Shown here: positions 1 through 11,963 of the stretch, piece by piece
Layout: each line of letters begins with the position of its first letter
How positions within the stretch are numbered: the stretch's first letter is position 1
Translations under genes and position numbers: made by a program
Assembly: GCA_014526335.1 (NCBI GenBank)
Contig: JACTAT010000013.1
Location: forward strand, 3,197,987 to 3,261,986
Source: Chrysaora quinquecirrha
Taxonomy: Eukaryota > Cnidaria > Scyphozoa > Semaeostomeae > Pelagiidae
Length of the DNA stretch: 64,000 nucleotides
Direction of reading: 5' to 3'
Notes under the pieces: generated by a model
The model's database searches: none
What the model saw: the letters and a program-made list of their open reading frames with translations, nothing else
Told to the model about the DNA's origin: nothing

Positions 1-3000
1 TACTGGCGCCGCCGAGTCTCAAACTATTGCCGCTGTATGTCCTTGCTTTAATCAAATATGTAAGTACATATTACTTCATAGAATTTGAATTTTGTGGTTG
101 AAATACTTCAATAGGCAGTAGAATTTAAATAGTTGAATCTTAGGCCCTGGGCAAACGATCAAACTTTGTTTGTCAAACATTTGAAATTTGCTTATGAAGC
201 AAATTTGTTTTAACGTTTGGCCACGTCCATAAACACTGCTCGTCACACATTTTTGCTGGCTTCAAGTAAAACCTTTTTTAAACCTTTTAAAAACCATCAC
301 GTAACGTAGTCTGTTTATATATATGCTTGTCAAGCAATGTTTTGTGACGTGTCCAAACATTCAGAAATTTTGTTTGATAGTCAATTTTAGATGTTTGACA
401 GAAATGTTTGATCGTTTGGCCAGGGTCTAATATCGTACAGGAGTGAGTTTTATCGGTTTTATCAATAGTGACAGTAGAAACAAAGCAAATGATTTTTACA
501 TACCCTTTATCAGTATATAACAACCAATTCATTTTATTTCAGGACTGTTTTAGACTTGGTAGTGGTGCAGCATTAGATTCACGTGTCAATTCAATGCTGC
601 TAATTAAAACGCTGCCTTTAGATGATCTAATGTCAAATATTTATCCACGGCTGTACTCACTAATGGATCTACTAACGGACGTGAGTATGCTGCTTCATTC
701 GATTATTTCATTATGCCTTTGTATCAATAAAATGATACTTAGTAATGCAGGTGGAATTGTTTCATACCAAGTTTACCTCATCGATTTCTCTATTTTGTAT
801 CAGAAAAGGATTTAAAATACATCCATTATCACCCTTAAACATGATCCAGCCATTGCACAAAATTTACTTGATAACCCAGATTGTACCAAAAATTACAGCG
901 AGAATTTTTTCTGAAATCTTTGTTTCATTTGGGCGTTTTCGAATCTGTCTAAATCGTAACCAAAAGCCAGTTCTGTGTAGATAGAAAGAGTTCGTATTCT
1001 CACTTGGACTTCAATTAAATCTTTCAAAAATGCCTCTAATCCTCGTTTTAAAATGTATATTCCATAACCGCGTATATAATACTGAACAGCTTATGCTTTG
1101 TTGTAACTTGTTGTTATATTTAATCCACAATTTTCTATTTGTTTCTTGATTTATTTCTTGTAGACTGATGATTCAACAAACTTTAAATACCCAGCTATTC
1201 TCAATTGTTCTGGTGAACGACTGAATAGGCAACAAATTTTTGTCATGGAGTGTGGCAAGGTAAGTAAAATAACAGTTACGTTTATATGAATTGGTATAGA
1301 AAACTCTATATTTCAATCTTTTGAAAAATTTCCATAACTGCGTCCTTGTGCGAAGAAGTCTATTATTTGTTGCTTGTTTTCATTGATTGTTTAATGTTTA
1401 TCTGTTTGTTTAGGCTGTTTATTTATTCATTGGCAAGAACACTCCTGTAGAAGTTATCAACAATATTTTCAATTACAATAGTTTCCAAGAATTACCAGAA
1501 AACATGGTGAGTAAATGAAATAGATGTAGCTTGCTTAAGCCAAACGCTAAAACATTCTTTGTCAAACATTTGAAATATCTTTTCAAGCAAAATGTTTTAT
1601 CGTTTAACATTGCTCGTCAAATATTTTTAATTGTGGCAAGGAGAAAATTTTTCAAAACATCTCTTAGCAGTTCTGCTTGTGAAGCAATGTTTTGCGAGCA
1701 TTGTTCAAGCATGACCAAACGTTCAAGCATTGTTTAACAAGTGATCTGCAAATGTTTGACAAACAATGTTTGATCTTTTGGCCAGGGCTTAAGATTCAGA
1801 TTCAGTTAGCATTTCTAAGAGCTGAACGCACTCCACTGAGTTAGTACAGCCTAGAGCATCAAGTTTTTCCATTTTTGAATTCAATTTTCCATTTCTTTCC
1901 TCAGAGTAAACTCCCAGTGTTGGATAACCCAATGTCAATAAAAACAAGACAATTTATCGAAAATATCAAAAGTGAAAGATGTCATTACCCAACTACAACA
2001 ATTTTCAGGTATGTTTCATTTATGTATATCGTTTGATTTTTGTTTCCCTTGTGACTTATTACATAAGTCCCATTTATTGCCCATGGAACAGAGACTAACT
2101 CCAAACGGAGATCGCTCAAACTTGTCCTAGCATTTGGCTAATAGTATGAGAGTCCAGCAATACAACTCAATAGCGGTAACTTCTGCTCAGTTAATAAGTC
2201 TATGGGTGCAAAACAGATTGTTCCTCGCACTTTACTTATGCGTACATTGCGTCCTTGCACAGCTTAATCGGATATTACATTTGAAAGTGCTTGCACAGTA
2301 CCTACCATTGACAAAAGGACGTGTTCGCTGTACTTGACAGATCCGGTAATTAAACGAGGAGGCCAAAATCATCAGTTACTGCGAATGATAAAAACAATGC
2401 ATCTTTGAGTGTGTAACTGCAATGCTGAACTTGCATATAAATCTTTACCGACATCATCAGATGTTTAAGGCAAAAACAACTTTAATATAAACATGAATAC
2501 AAGTAAACATAAAAATAAAATCGTTCTGTGGGAAACAATGTGAACGAGAGCAGTTTAATAGACGCTTCCGCAGAAAGGTGGCTGCCGTCCCTTGTTTTAT
2601 AAAGGATTTTCAAAGGAATTCTTGCAATATACGTGTATGGATAGGCGCGTTAACAAATTGTATTGCTTAATCTAAGATTCCTTTCCTGGACCAGTATTTG
2701 AGAAAGGGTTTCATGGACCCCCTTGTCGAGTTGTCTTCTATAACGTGGTTGAACTGCCCTGTTCAGCTGCTTGTGACTTTTAAATTGATCTAAGTCCTAT
2801 CGCAGCCAACAATGCAGTTTTGCTAGATTCTATAAGATATTACATGAAGATGGCTTCGCATTTCATCTGCAGATAGTCTTGGTCTGACGAGATTGCTCTA
2901 GATTCTCTTTGGTAGTTGTCCAACATCAGGAGATTACAAGGGTACTTGGGTACAACAAGGCAATCACAATCTCAGATACTTCTCATGTAGTCTTTTTAGA

Positions 3001-3767
3001 AGCTGTCGTATTCCACTTGTTCTGTACTCTCGAATTGGTTCTGTTGCTTTGTTGTCGTAAAATTCTAGAAAACTCGTCACGGTGATGATGTTGATGATCA
3101 TGATGATGATGATGATGATGGTGGTGATGATGATGATTATGATGATGATGATAATGATGATGATGATGATGATGATGATAATGATGATGGTGATGATGAT
3201 TATGATGATGATGATTATGATTATGATGATGATGATGATGTTGTTGTCAGACTCGCATACTGAAATCTATCCTTTATAATCTACTTTTCCTTTCTTTTCC
3301 AAGACCATAATTTAGAATCCTAAGACCACTATTAGTGGCAAGACCACTCCAAATTAGGCACTAAGAAACTGCACCAAGTAACCAAGGATAATGGTGAAAA
3401 TACCTCAAATGCTAACATGCATTTATAAATACCTAGGTACATCGACTACTGTCTTTTCAATTAATTTTCCATGGATGCACTCTTCGCACACATACATGGT
3501 GATTTTGTCGTAACCTCCAAAGGCTACCGTTGCTGTTTGCGATGAGTGGGACCTATGTAATGAGTCTAACCTCCGGCTATCTGTGATTTACAGCTTTTCA
3601 GCGTATCACTTCCAGATGTTTTTAACCTATGTTTTTACTGGTTTTATTGCAGAGAGGATAGCCGTTCTCGAATGCTATTCATAAACAATTTGATAGATGA
3701 TCGCTCAGAATCAGTCATGTCATACCACGAATTTCTACTTCACATTCAAAGGCAAATCAATAATTAG
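1..3767 (+). CDS. SEC24: SEC24 COPII coat protein, 3' end of gene (partial)
   Basis: C-terminal exons of Sec24, the cargo-binding subunit of the COPII coat that buds vesicles from the endoplasmic reticulum. Exons read from the sequence: 1-59, 543-680, 1164-1259, 1414-1506, 1905-2008 and 3653-3767, each with GT donor and AG acceptor and with phases that join into one open frame ending TAG. The first exon encodes LAPPSLKLLPLYVLALIKY, typical of the Sec24 helical domain. Exons 3-5 carry the gelsolin-like domain (FVMECGKAVYLFIGKNTP). The last exon ends DDRSESVMSYHEFLLHIQ, close to the Sec24A/B C-terminus. The 5' part lies outside the window. Introns 1 and 4 contain MITE-A copies and the last intron is about 1.6 kb of repeats. 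Family assignment is confident; the paralogue class (A/B rather than C/D) is inferred from the tail. Confidence 0.9.
143..428. mobile_element. MITE-A copy 1 (in SEC24 intron)
   Basis: About 286 bp with long terminal inverted repeats. The left end begins GGCCCTGGGCAAACGATC and the right end is its complement (GTTTGATCGTTTGGCCAGGG). Internal motifs AAACATTG and CAAGCAATGTTTTG recur in opposite orientation. There is no coding content; small ORFs here are by-products of the repeats. Flanks are TTA/TAA-rich, so a short TA-rich target duplication is possible. Confidence 0.8.
1537..1790. mobile_element. MITE-A copy 2 (in SEC24 intron)
   Basis: Same family as copy 1, about 254 bp, starting GCCAAACGCTAAAACATTC and ending TTTGGCCAGGGC. 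Both ends are bounded by CTTAAG-like sequence, compatible with a TTAA or TTA target duplication. Confidence 0.75.
2053..2202. mobile_element. MITE-C copy 1 (ACTTATTAC termini)
   Basis: About 150-bp element with short inverted ends, GACTTATTACATAAGTCCCA on the left and TTAATAAGTCTATGGG on the right. The interior has CCAAACGGAGATCGCTCAAAC, which recurs in modified form near 13990. Located in the last SEC24 intron. A small non-autonomous DNA element; no coding content. Confidence 0.5.
3081..3244 (+). repeat. (ATG/ATGATT)n simple repeat
   Basis: Nearly uninterrupted trinucleotide ATG/GTG/ATT repeat in the last SEC24 intron. It produces a methionine-rich open frame that has no other protein-like feature. 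Confidence 0.95.
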
Positions 3768-5470
3768 AGTTTTTAACGCATTGAAGCTTCTATAAGTGCA
3801 GCCTTGCTTGGTTCTGGTACGGTAACGAAATGGGATAGCGATGCTCTGAGATGGGAAACCAGAGGTTTAAATCGAACAACTTGTGAAGGAACTCGGTTTA
3901 TGATTTTTAAAACCAAGAATCAGTTGGACATTAATGTATGTAAAATTCAGATCTTGGACAGATATTAAACGATAGATTATAAGATATTCACCAACGATAG
4001 CTATAAAATGGTTTCATTTATACGTAAAAAAAGTAAAGGAAAACTTGTTTTATGAACAGGTCTCAAACTTCAAGCAGTTTTGTCGAAAATCGATAGTTTA
4101 GCTTAGTTAACTTGTTTAGCTCAGTTGACGTGTTTCGTCTCAGTACGAAAGAAACATAAAATTCAAGTTCAATTTCTTTAGACACCCTTCGAAGGCGAAT
4201 CTCCATCAAGAATTAAAACTGAACTAAGAGCGCTTACCTTAAGGTATGGGTGATATATCATTATTGCACTTGCTTCTCTACAAATTCAAACTAACCGTCA
4301 TCACAATTTTGCCTGAAAGAGGTAGATGCCAAACTTTTTCGCATTTATCCCTTAAGCTCCTTTAAGCCGCTCCGTACTAGGCACTCGTGTTATCTAAAGA
4401 CGGCGTTTGAGTCGAAATAATGCGCTTTAAAAACTGGATCTCCTAGAGAGGGCGTCTTCATAACTTGTTAGTTTTATCCTTGCAGACTCAAAGTTAGAGT
4501 CATGATATGGTTTTCAACTGCAAGCGTCAAACATTTCCGTATATTTGGCTTCAGCATGCATTAAAGTATCATCTTAATCCGAAAGCCCCTCTAGCCTACA
4601 GAATCGCAACGGCGAGAAGGGGAAATTTCCATTTTTATACGATTTTGTCGCAGCTCTCGATGTTTTGTCGTCATGCGATATCTCTTATCGCACGGTTTGA
4701 CGCCTACGAGAAACCAGCTTTAAAACCACTTCATCGCTCTAAGTCAATTAAGATTTTTTTCAATTTCCCTTGAATAATAAACGAATCTCATAATATCTCA
4801 AACATACAGAAACATTTCCCTATCATTTTTATTACAATAAATTCTTAAATAATTAAAGTAAAATGTATTCGTGAATTAAACATGAAGTAGCTAGGCAAGT
4901 TCTTAGACTAGGTGCTTTGCGAAAAATTCTTGTGGGAAATCCTTAATTAGGCCCATTTTAGCGGTTGTCCTCTAGAAGTGAAATTGTGATTTACCATGTG
5001 GATTAACTTATAATTCAACGTTGAAGAGCTTGTCTTCGTAAATTGTATGTACTTGTAGAAGAGATTTTTAAATTTGCGATATATAACGAATTGAAATAAA
5101 TCGAAAATGTTTCCTCATAAATTCAGTTTGTTCTCGAAATTTCTCGAATTCATAAAGATTGTAGAAGGCTTTCCTCGAGATTTTCTGTGCTGTTTCTATC
5201 TAGCATCGGCTACGAAAGGTCCCAAAAACCCCATTTTGCAGTCGTAGATTGTGCAGTGATTCTTTATAGCCTCACACCAGCAAGACGAAGGACATTTCAC
5301 TGTGAAACTTCATAAGCGATTTCTATTAAAAGAAAAGGCTGTTCAAGGGATTTCCATGAAACGAGTAGGATTTCCTGTAAAGGTGTTGGAGTTTTTTAAG
5401 GATTTGGTTTCTATGTCTGAGACTTGGGGATGGAAGTCCCTCGCGTAGCTGCAACCCTTAGGGACTGTGC
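3768..5470 (+). other. SEC24 3' UTR and intergenic stretch
   Basis: No gene recognised. AT-rich sequence after the SEC24 stop with several AATAAA-type signals (for example GAAATAAATC near 5093), consistent with a 3' untranslated region followed by intergenic DNA. An 88-codon open frame at 4507-4773 has no recognisable protein character. Confidence 0.5.
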
Positions 5471-5474
5471 CCCA

Positions 5475-5726
5475 GGCCCTGGCCAATCGATCAAAAATTA
5501 TTTGCCAAACATTTGGAATTTGCTCATCAAGAAATGTTTGAACGTTTGATCACGTCACAAAACATTGCTTGACAAGCAGAAATAAGCAGAATTCGTTGCG
5601 CGATGTTCAAAAACATTTTTGCTTAGATGACCAATGCTTTGCGACGTGACCAAACGGTAAAACATTTTGCTTGACAAGCAGATGCCAAATGTTTGACAAA
5701 CATTGTTTCATCGTTTGGCCAGGGCA
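5475..5726. mobile_element. MITE-A copy 3
   Basis: About 250 bp, GGCCCTGGCCAATCGATC at the left end and TCGTTTGGCCAGGGC at the right, with the internal inverted AAACATTG / CAATGTTT modules typical of the family. Confidence 0.8.
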
Positions 5727-5747
5727 TTAGGATAAGGACCTTTAATC

Positions 5748-6001
5748 GTAGGGCCGAGTGGTCAAGGCGTTCGGCTCACGATCGCAAGGTCGTGGGTTCG
5801 AATCTCGTTGGGACCACTTTCCACAAGCCTACAGTCAACTCAGCTGTCCATCCTTCCGAGGTCGGTAAATGAGTACCCAGGGTATTTGTTCTAGAATATC
5901 AGTCTGGGGGCACAAGCTGCAGGTCCACATCAGCTGTATAGCTGCCAGAACCCCTGACCTGCATTAACAAATAAAGATTGCTTGCTTGCTTGCTTGCTTG
6001 C
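5748..6001 (+). mobile_element. tRNA-derived SINE with (TTGC)n tail
   Basis: The 5' end is tRNA-like: an A-box-like segment (GGGCCGAGTGGTCAAGGCG) and a B box (GTGGGTTCGAATCTCG), the two internal RNA polymerase III promoter elements. It is followed by a unique body of about 170 bp (TGAGTACCCAGGGTA, CAGGTCCACATCAGCTG) and a tail AAATAAAGATTGC followed by TTGC repeats. This order, tRNA head, unrelated body, short tandem tail, is that of a SINE mobilised by a LINE. It sits between two MITE-A copies. Confidence 0.85.
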
Positions 6002-6002
6002 T

Positions 6003-6264
6003 AGGGCCCTAGCCAAACGGTAAAACATTGCTCGTTAAACATTTGCAATTTGCCAATCAAGCAAAATACTTGACCGTTTGGCCGCATCGCAAAACATTGC
6101 TCGTTCGACATTTTTTGCTTGATAAAGACATGAAGTGCTTTTGAAGTTTTTCAATAACATTGCTGAGCGAATTCTGCTTTTCAAGCAATGTTTTGCGATG
6201 TGGCCAAGCGGTAAAACATTTTGCTTGATAAGCAAATTCCAAATGTTTGACAAACCATTAATCG
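6003..6264. mobile_element. MITE-A copy 4
   Basis: About 262 bp, starting GGGCCCTAGCCAAACGGT and with the inverted counterpart (ATTCCAAATGTTTGACAAAC) at its right end. It abuts the SINE tail on the left and copy 5 on the right. Confidence 0.75.
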
Positions 6265-6265
6265 T

Positions 6266-6540
6266 AAAGCCCTAGCCAAATGATCAAACATTGTTAATCA
6301 AATATTTGCAATTTGCCAATCAAGCAAAATACGTGACTGTTTCGCCACATCGCAAAACATTGCTCGTCCGACATTTTTGCTTGATACCAACATAAAATGT
6401 TTCTGAATTTTATCAATAACATTGTTGAGCGAATTCTGCTTTTCAAGCAATGTTTTGCGATGTGGCCAAACGGTCAAACATTGCTTGTAAAAGAAATCTC
6501 AAATGTTTGACCAACAATGTTTGATTGCTTGGTCAGGGGT
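6266..6540. mobile_element. MITE-A copy 5
   Basis: About 275 bp, starting AGCCCTAGCCAAATGATC and ending TTGATTGCTTGGTCAGGGG. It is in direct orientation with copy 4 and very similar to it, including the central GAGCGAATTCTGCTTTTC, so the two may be a tandem duplication. Confidence 0.75.
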
Positions 6541-6860
6541 TAAGATCTGAGATGAGAAGAAATGAGAAATTTTTTTCATTTGCTTTTTGATAATACAGAA
6601 ATGCACTGGGTGCCTTGTGATATATACGCAACTATAACTAAACAGACTCAACTAAACATAGAGTAAATACTTAAAGCTAAAAATTAAAATTAAAATGGTG
6701 CACTTAGAATAATATTGGTACTAGAAGTTCTAAATATTTTTACAGACAATATTAATTATGAAGTTGTTAGTCTCAGACTATTTCAATTATTCTTTATGAG
6801 GCTATAGATACACAATAAAATGCTATGGCCAATTTTATTGGCACACTTAAAAATAAACCT

Positions 6861-7108
6861 AAGGCAGTGTCCAAACGATCAAACATTGTTTGTCAAACAT
6901 TTGAAATTGTTTTACCCTTTGTTTATGTCACAAAACACTGTTCGTCAAAAATCTTGTTCTCCGTTTGCATCAAGGAAAAAATGTTTTAGACCTTTTAAAA
7001 ATACTGCTGAACGAATGCTTGTTAAGCAATGTTTTGTGACGTCGCCAAACATTCAAACAATGCTTATAAGCGAATTGACAAACAATGTTTGATCGTTTTA
7101 CCAAGGCC
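6861..7108. mobile_element. MITE-A copy 6
   Basis: About 248 bp. Left end AAGGCAGTGTCCAAACGATC, right end TTTGATCGTTTTACCAAGGC, with the family's internal modules somewhat diverged. Confidence 0.7.
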
Positions 7109-7309
7109 TATGAATTTCCAGCTATCTGTTGCAATTTGGCCTGTTCTGAAAATACGCACGAAGACAAACGAGAGGCAATTCATTGTTTAAATTAGCATAC
7201 GAGATATCTGATAAATAAAAGGATTTTCAAGGGATTTCCGTTAAACAATAGGATTCCCCCCTAGAAGATTATGTGCCAGTTTTGTTTAAACATTGGAAGA
7301 ACTATTTCG

Positions 7310-7535
7310 TTGCCTATTATTAAACAAAATGTTTGATTATTTGGACACACTGCTAAACATCTCTAGTCAAACACTTTATTTATGACCGTTATGACAAGCA
7401 GAAGAATTTTTTGCTTGTCAAAACATTTGCCACAAAACATCGCTCGTCGATTAATGTTTTGCGACGTGGCCAAACGGTCAAACATTGTTTTTAAAGTAAA
7501 ACTCAAATGCTTGACCAAAAACGTTCCTTCGTTTC
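7310..7535. mobile_element. MITE-A copy 7, degraded
   Basis: Recognisable by AACAAAATGTTTGATTATTTGG on the left and GACGTGGCCAAACGGTC with AAATGCTTGACC on the right. The termini are eroded and the boundaries approximate. Confidence 0.45.
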
Positions 7536-7628
7536 GACAGAACGTTACTTAAACGAAGCGTGGTGCGCATCTTAGCGAATCTTCTATTGAAAAGGACTCG
7601 TCATCTTCAAGAATGTTCCTTTTTAAGC

Positions 7629-7888
7629 TGTGGCTAAACTAAGAGACATGTCGTGCGCGACATTGTATTCGGCCTGTCTCCCAGGGTGGCAAACATGCGA
7701 GTGACAAGCGAGCAACATGTCCCGCGAGTCATGGAGACAAGAAATGTTTCTGTTGTCTGTCAGAAACATTAGCGCGTCTCTCGCTACAAATCTTGTCGCG
7801 CTCTACTTTGGGGGAACTTGGAGACATCGAGGGGACATGTCACAGGTGACAATGTCCCGCACGACATGTCTCCTAGTATAGCCAGGGC
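7629..7888. mobile_element. Inverted-repeat element with ACATGTCGTGCG arms
   Basis: About 260-bp non-coding element. The left arm contains AGAGACATGTCGTGCGCGAC and the right arm its complement (CCCGCACGACATGTCTC). The outer ends are GTGGCTAAACTAAG and CTAGTATAGCCAGGG. The interior also has paired GTCTC / GAGAC modules, so the whole element could fold back. It is distinct from MITE-A. Confidence 0.6.
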
Positions 7889-7987
7889 TTTACACTGACT
7901 CAATGGCTATACATGTAAATTACATATGTTTTCTTGATTATGAAAGATAAACTATACTGTGACAAAATACAAAGTTTCTTGATTTAT

Positions 7988-10900
7988 TTAAGCTTGTTCA
8001 AGTAGCAAGCTTTTCAAAATAGATTCAACTGATGTCTCTTTGAGCAATAATTCAAAAAATGCTTCTTTTATTTCTTGTTTGTTTATCTTGTTTATGCTTT
8101 CCAATGCATAAACAATTTTCTCTCGCAGGCTCACCTCTCTGTCGTTGTACGCTGTGTCAGCTAAAACTGTCTCCAATGCAATTTGCGCGCGTTTTCTTGT
8201 CTCGTATATGACGTCAACTCCAATAAGCCCAGGAACGCCTGAAATATATTAGGCCGTTAAGAAATTTTGTTACATTACTTATAGAATTCAGAAGGCTTTT
8301 GGTATGGTTTAAAACTTCACAATTGTTAAGTTTTCATGCGTGCTGTATTCTTAAATATCCCTTCAATCTTAGGCGAAAACCAAACAGCACCGTTCTACAA
8401 CTACACGTTTTTTTCTATAAGAACACTTGGCTTCGATTTCAGCCTGCCTGTTTCTTATTTTAGAAGCGATTTTTCACTAATTTTTCACCCCTACTCTTCT
8501 CAAAAACATGTTTACAATGCGTTTCCGGGCAAGGGCTTTACGCTGGTAAACTCCTCTTGTGCGTATCTCAAATAGTTTCAGAGATAGCGAAAAATTGTGA
8601 CCCAATTTTCAGCATGGTGTTTCTTATAAAGGTTGTTCTTATAAAAAAAACTTGTATGGGCTGTATCGCGCTAGATGGTAGACCCCGGGGGCAAACCAGT
8701 GTTTCTTTGCATGGCTAATATTAAAGCAGTGTTGTGGGACAATAACTAAGGATGTGTCCTTTTCGACCAACACAGGCGCAATATGCATCTATCCTCGGTG
8801 CATTAATGTGGGACAGGTACGGGTTGCGACTTGCTGAGATATTCAGCTTAAAGCTAACTAGAAAATTAATACTTCTGAACATGCAAGCGAATTAAATTCA
8901 ATAATCTCGCTTGGGAAAATTATAAAACCTTGTCGATCCTAGAAATGGAAGGGAAATTTCAACAAGGACAAGCTTTTTTGCCAAAACAGCGCGTGCAAAT
9001 TTGAGGAATGCGAATAGCATTAAGTCAACGTCCCAAGAGACATGAGGATACTGTATGTTGAAGCAAGGGTTATTTGTATTTTCGCGCTTGCATTTGGTAT
9101 AATTTGTATGCAAAAAAAATGTAGTAAATTCATAAGAGATTTAATAAAATCAAAAGACCAAGCATTTTGATTCCCACCTTGATCAAATAATGTAACAATC
9201 TTCATGTACTCGTGAATTTCTTTTGAGATTCTACCAATCATACCACCGCTCATGATGACACTCTTCAACTTTATAAACGTCTGCCATTTCAAACTTGGGC
9301 TGTTCTCTGCACGTGTTTCATTACCGGCATTTCCAACAAGCGAGAGAAGAGTCGACACAGGGAACATGTGTGAGCATTGCAACAAGCCAAGTGCAAATAG
9401 TAAGTACCACTTTTCTACAACCAAACGCACTTTATCTTCTTCACAGAGTCGACTGAAACACATTAGGCCTTTTATCCAATCCACGCTTGCAAATAGTAGT
9501 CGCGTAGACAGTTCATATAAATAGCCTGGGTCGGTTACAGGCATGAATGGCGGGTCAACTTTGAAAGGGAAAACACCAAATAAGGAGTTCTCAATCAAAT
9601 ACATTCTGTTATATTCAGCTTGTTCAAGAGCGTGGTTTGGTTGTGGCCTAATTGGGGCGTTATCTTGAGGTGAATTTCCTTCACTTTCGGGAGAGTTATC
9701 TGGGGTTTCTTTCTTGTTTGAGTTTTCCTGCTCTTGTGGTTCTTGTGCCTGACTGTTGAATGGAAGATTAAGCTGTTCTTCTGGAGACATTTCAACTTTT
9801 TTGGCATTTTCTTCCGCTGCTTCCATTTCCATTGCTAGTTGATCTTCTTTTGCTTGTAGAAAGCCTTCCTGGGTCAATACCAAGGGTTTTCTTTCACACT
9901 GAACAGCTAGAAGTAAATTAACCTGGTGGGTAAGTTACACTCTTTTTTTATAAGAACAATTTTATAAGAACACGAGCCTGGATGTTGCCCAGATTTTTAG
10001 AACAAATTAAGAACAAGCTGAGGCTGGGCTTTTCAAAAGCCCTAAGAATATCGGCGAAATATGTAAGTAAGACAGTCAGACTGAACGTAAAAAGGAAGCA
10101 AACAGAGATATAGAAAAGAATGCTGCATTTTCACACAAACCTAGTACCACCCCAGACATTTATTGAAAAATATAGATGTCTTAGTAACCAAGGAATTAAG
10201 AACAGATTAAGAACTTTCAGTCTCAAAAACGACAAAAACTTAAGAACAGCCAGCCTCGATTAAAATTTCCTGGTTCTTATAAAAAAAGAGTGTAAATGGA
10301 ATTGTTGGACGTTGAGGACTGAAAGAAATAGAACATGTTTTGTAGCTATAAAGCAACAAGAAGTTCAAAGCTTAAAATTTTTTTTCCTGGAAATAACCAA
10401 GACCTGAACTAAACTAGCTAGTGCGAGAGGTGTTTGTGAATATTTGCACAAAATAAAGCAAAATTTCAAGGACATCCATGGCAAAAAAAATTGCAAAAAC
10501 ATCCTCCAAAAAAGTTTTTCAAGGTCCCACAACAGACAAAACTCTATTTTAATGTGCATATTACTAAAGAAGTGATATATAAGTTCTAAGAGGTTCATAT
10601 AATTTGGTTAAAACGTCTTCAAACAAAACCGTATGCAGACTATGCAGAAAGCAGAAGGAACTATAGCTACATCCGGGATATGAGAGTTGCGCAGGATTGT
10701 CCCGTTAAAGGCAACATCACATCCGGGAGTTTAAATTGTCTGCATGCTTTATGGTTAGGCAAATTTACTGTCGAATGGCAAAATCATAAAACGCAGAATC
10801 GAGAAAAACAATTTTAACAAGTTCGTTAGGGTAAAATTATAGGGAAGAAGATTTCAGAGATCACGGTAAAATAACGTAAAAGTAGACAATTTCGTGAAGC

Positions 10901-11948
10901 CTTTGCTTTGGTCACTCTTTCTGAACCCAAACTTTTTGCGAGTCTGATGTTTCTTTGCGCGTAGATTTTGGGAAAATCCAAACTTGGAATTCAACGCCAA
11001 TGATTATAATTTTGTAGCTGTTAAATTTCTGTCCTATACTTAATTTTCCCAAGGTCTGAACTTTCAAACATGAAATTTAAATCGATAGCTACATACATGA
11101 CTTTTGAAATGTGACCTTCGTCTGAAAACATGGTCGCAGACATGCTTTTAACATGACAACATCAACGTTAAAAAGTTGTAGTTTGTTACTGTTTCTTTAA
11201 CTTGTAATGAATATCAAGTGGGTACAAATATATTACATTTCATGAAAATATACATTAATATTGATAAGGAAATATTTGTTTCAAAGACAACAAGAGAAAT
11301 ACTTGACCGCCCAACGTTGAGCGAAGTTTTCTTTCTGTTTGCCAAAACCGCCGAAGGAACGCGAAGGATCGTAGCGACAAAAAGATACTTAAATGTCCAA
11401 AAATCTAAGTTATTCGGGTTTAACAGTATCAACTAAATATGTGTACAAGGAAAGATTTTAAAGATAAATTGTTCAAGAACAACTTATTAGATCGTTTGTT
11501 TGAGCGGCATAGCTTTGGCAAGTAGAACCGCCCGCTTCGTTCATTTTGATGAAAATGAAAATCTAAAGCAGTAAAAGCTTATCAATTAATTGAGTAAGAA
11601 TTTTATCGCCTTACCTTCCTTCTTCATGCCAATTCTTAAGCATTTCATCATACGGCATGCTCGACATCGTGTTCTTTGGTTTTTATCAACAGCGCATTTC
11701 CCAAAGGCAGGACATTTGTAAGTACGGCTCCGTCTTACGCTTCGTCTGAAAAAGTTCTTGCAACCTTCGCATGAGAACACTTTATAATGCCTTCCTGTCG
11801 ATTTATCCCCACAAATTTCACAAGGTGGAAGAACAGCCAGGTCTGCAGTCTTTATTTCTTGACATTTTTTAATCGCCACTTGCAGCGATGGTTGCTCCTG
11901 GGCGAATCTTTTGCTGCTGGCGACAAGAACTTGAACCGCTTCCTCCAT
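7988..11948 (-). CDS. Nuclear receptor, NR2-like (DNA-binding plus ligand-binding domain)
   Basis: Ligand-regulated or orphan transcription factor. Three coding exons on the minus strand: 11948-11615, 9906-9178 and 8238-7988. All junctions are GT-AG and in phase, giving 437 aa. Residues about 43-108 are a C4 zinc-finger DNA-binding domain: CEICGDKSTGRHYKVFSC, then P-box CEGCK, FFRRSVRRSRTYKC, and a second finger ending CRACRMMKCLRIGMKKE. The splice then completes EAVQ, the usual NR2/RXR extension. An acidic, Gln/Pro-rich hinge follows. The ligand-binding domain contains LFASVDWIKGLMCFSRLCEE, the helix 3-5 signature. It ends at LLLEQA, a short AF-2-like tail. The first ATG follows an in-frame TAG at 11973-11975, which supports this start. 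COUP-TF/RXR-type ancestry is the best fit; I cannot name an orthologue. Confidence 0.85.
8402..8655. mobile_element. MITE-B copy 1 (TTTTTTATAAGAAC termini)
   Basis: Inverted termini ACACGTTTTTTTCTATAAGAAC (left) and GTTCTTATAAAAAAAACTTGT (right) in the nuclear-receptor intron. The interior (CAGCCTGCCTGTTTCTT, GGGCAAGGGCTTTACGC) is clearly shared with the copy at 49054-49282. Confidence 0.7.
9935..10296. mobile_element. MITE-B relative with TTACACTC termini
   Basis: A 362-bp element in the nuclear-receptor intron. The left end TTACACTCTTTTTTTATAAG and right end CTTATAAAAAAAGAGTGTAA are perfect complements for about 20 bp. The interior differs from copy 1 of MITE-B, so this is a related subfamily sharing only the ends. 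Confidence 0.75.
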
Positions 11949-11963
11949 GTCGAACTTGTTCAA

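Noticed and set aside
6820..7092. 90-codon ORF
   Set aside because: Lies almost wholly within MITE-A copy 6; the same kind of ORF appears in other copies.
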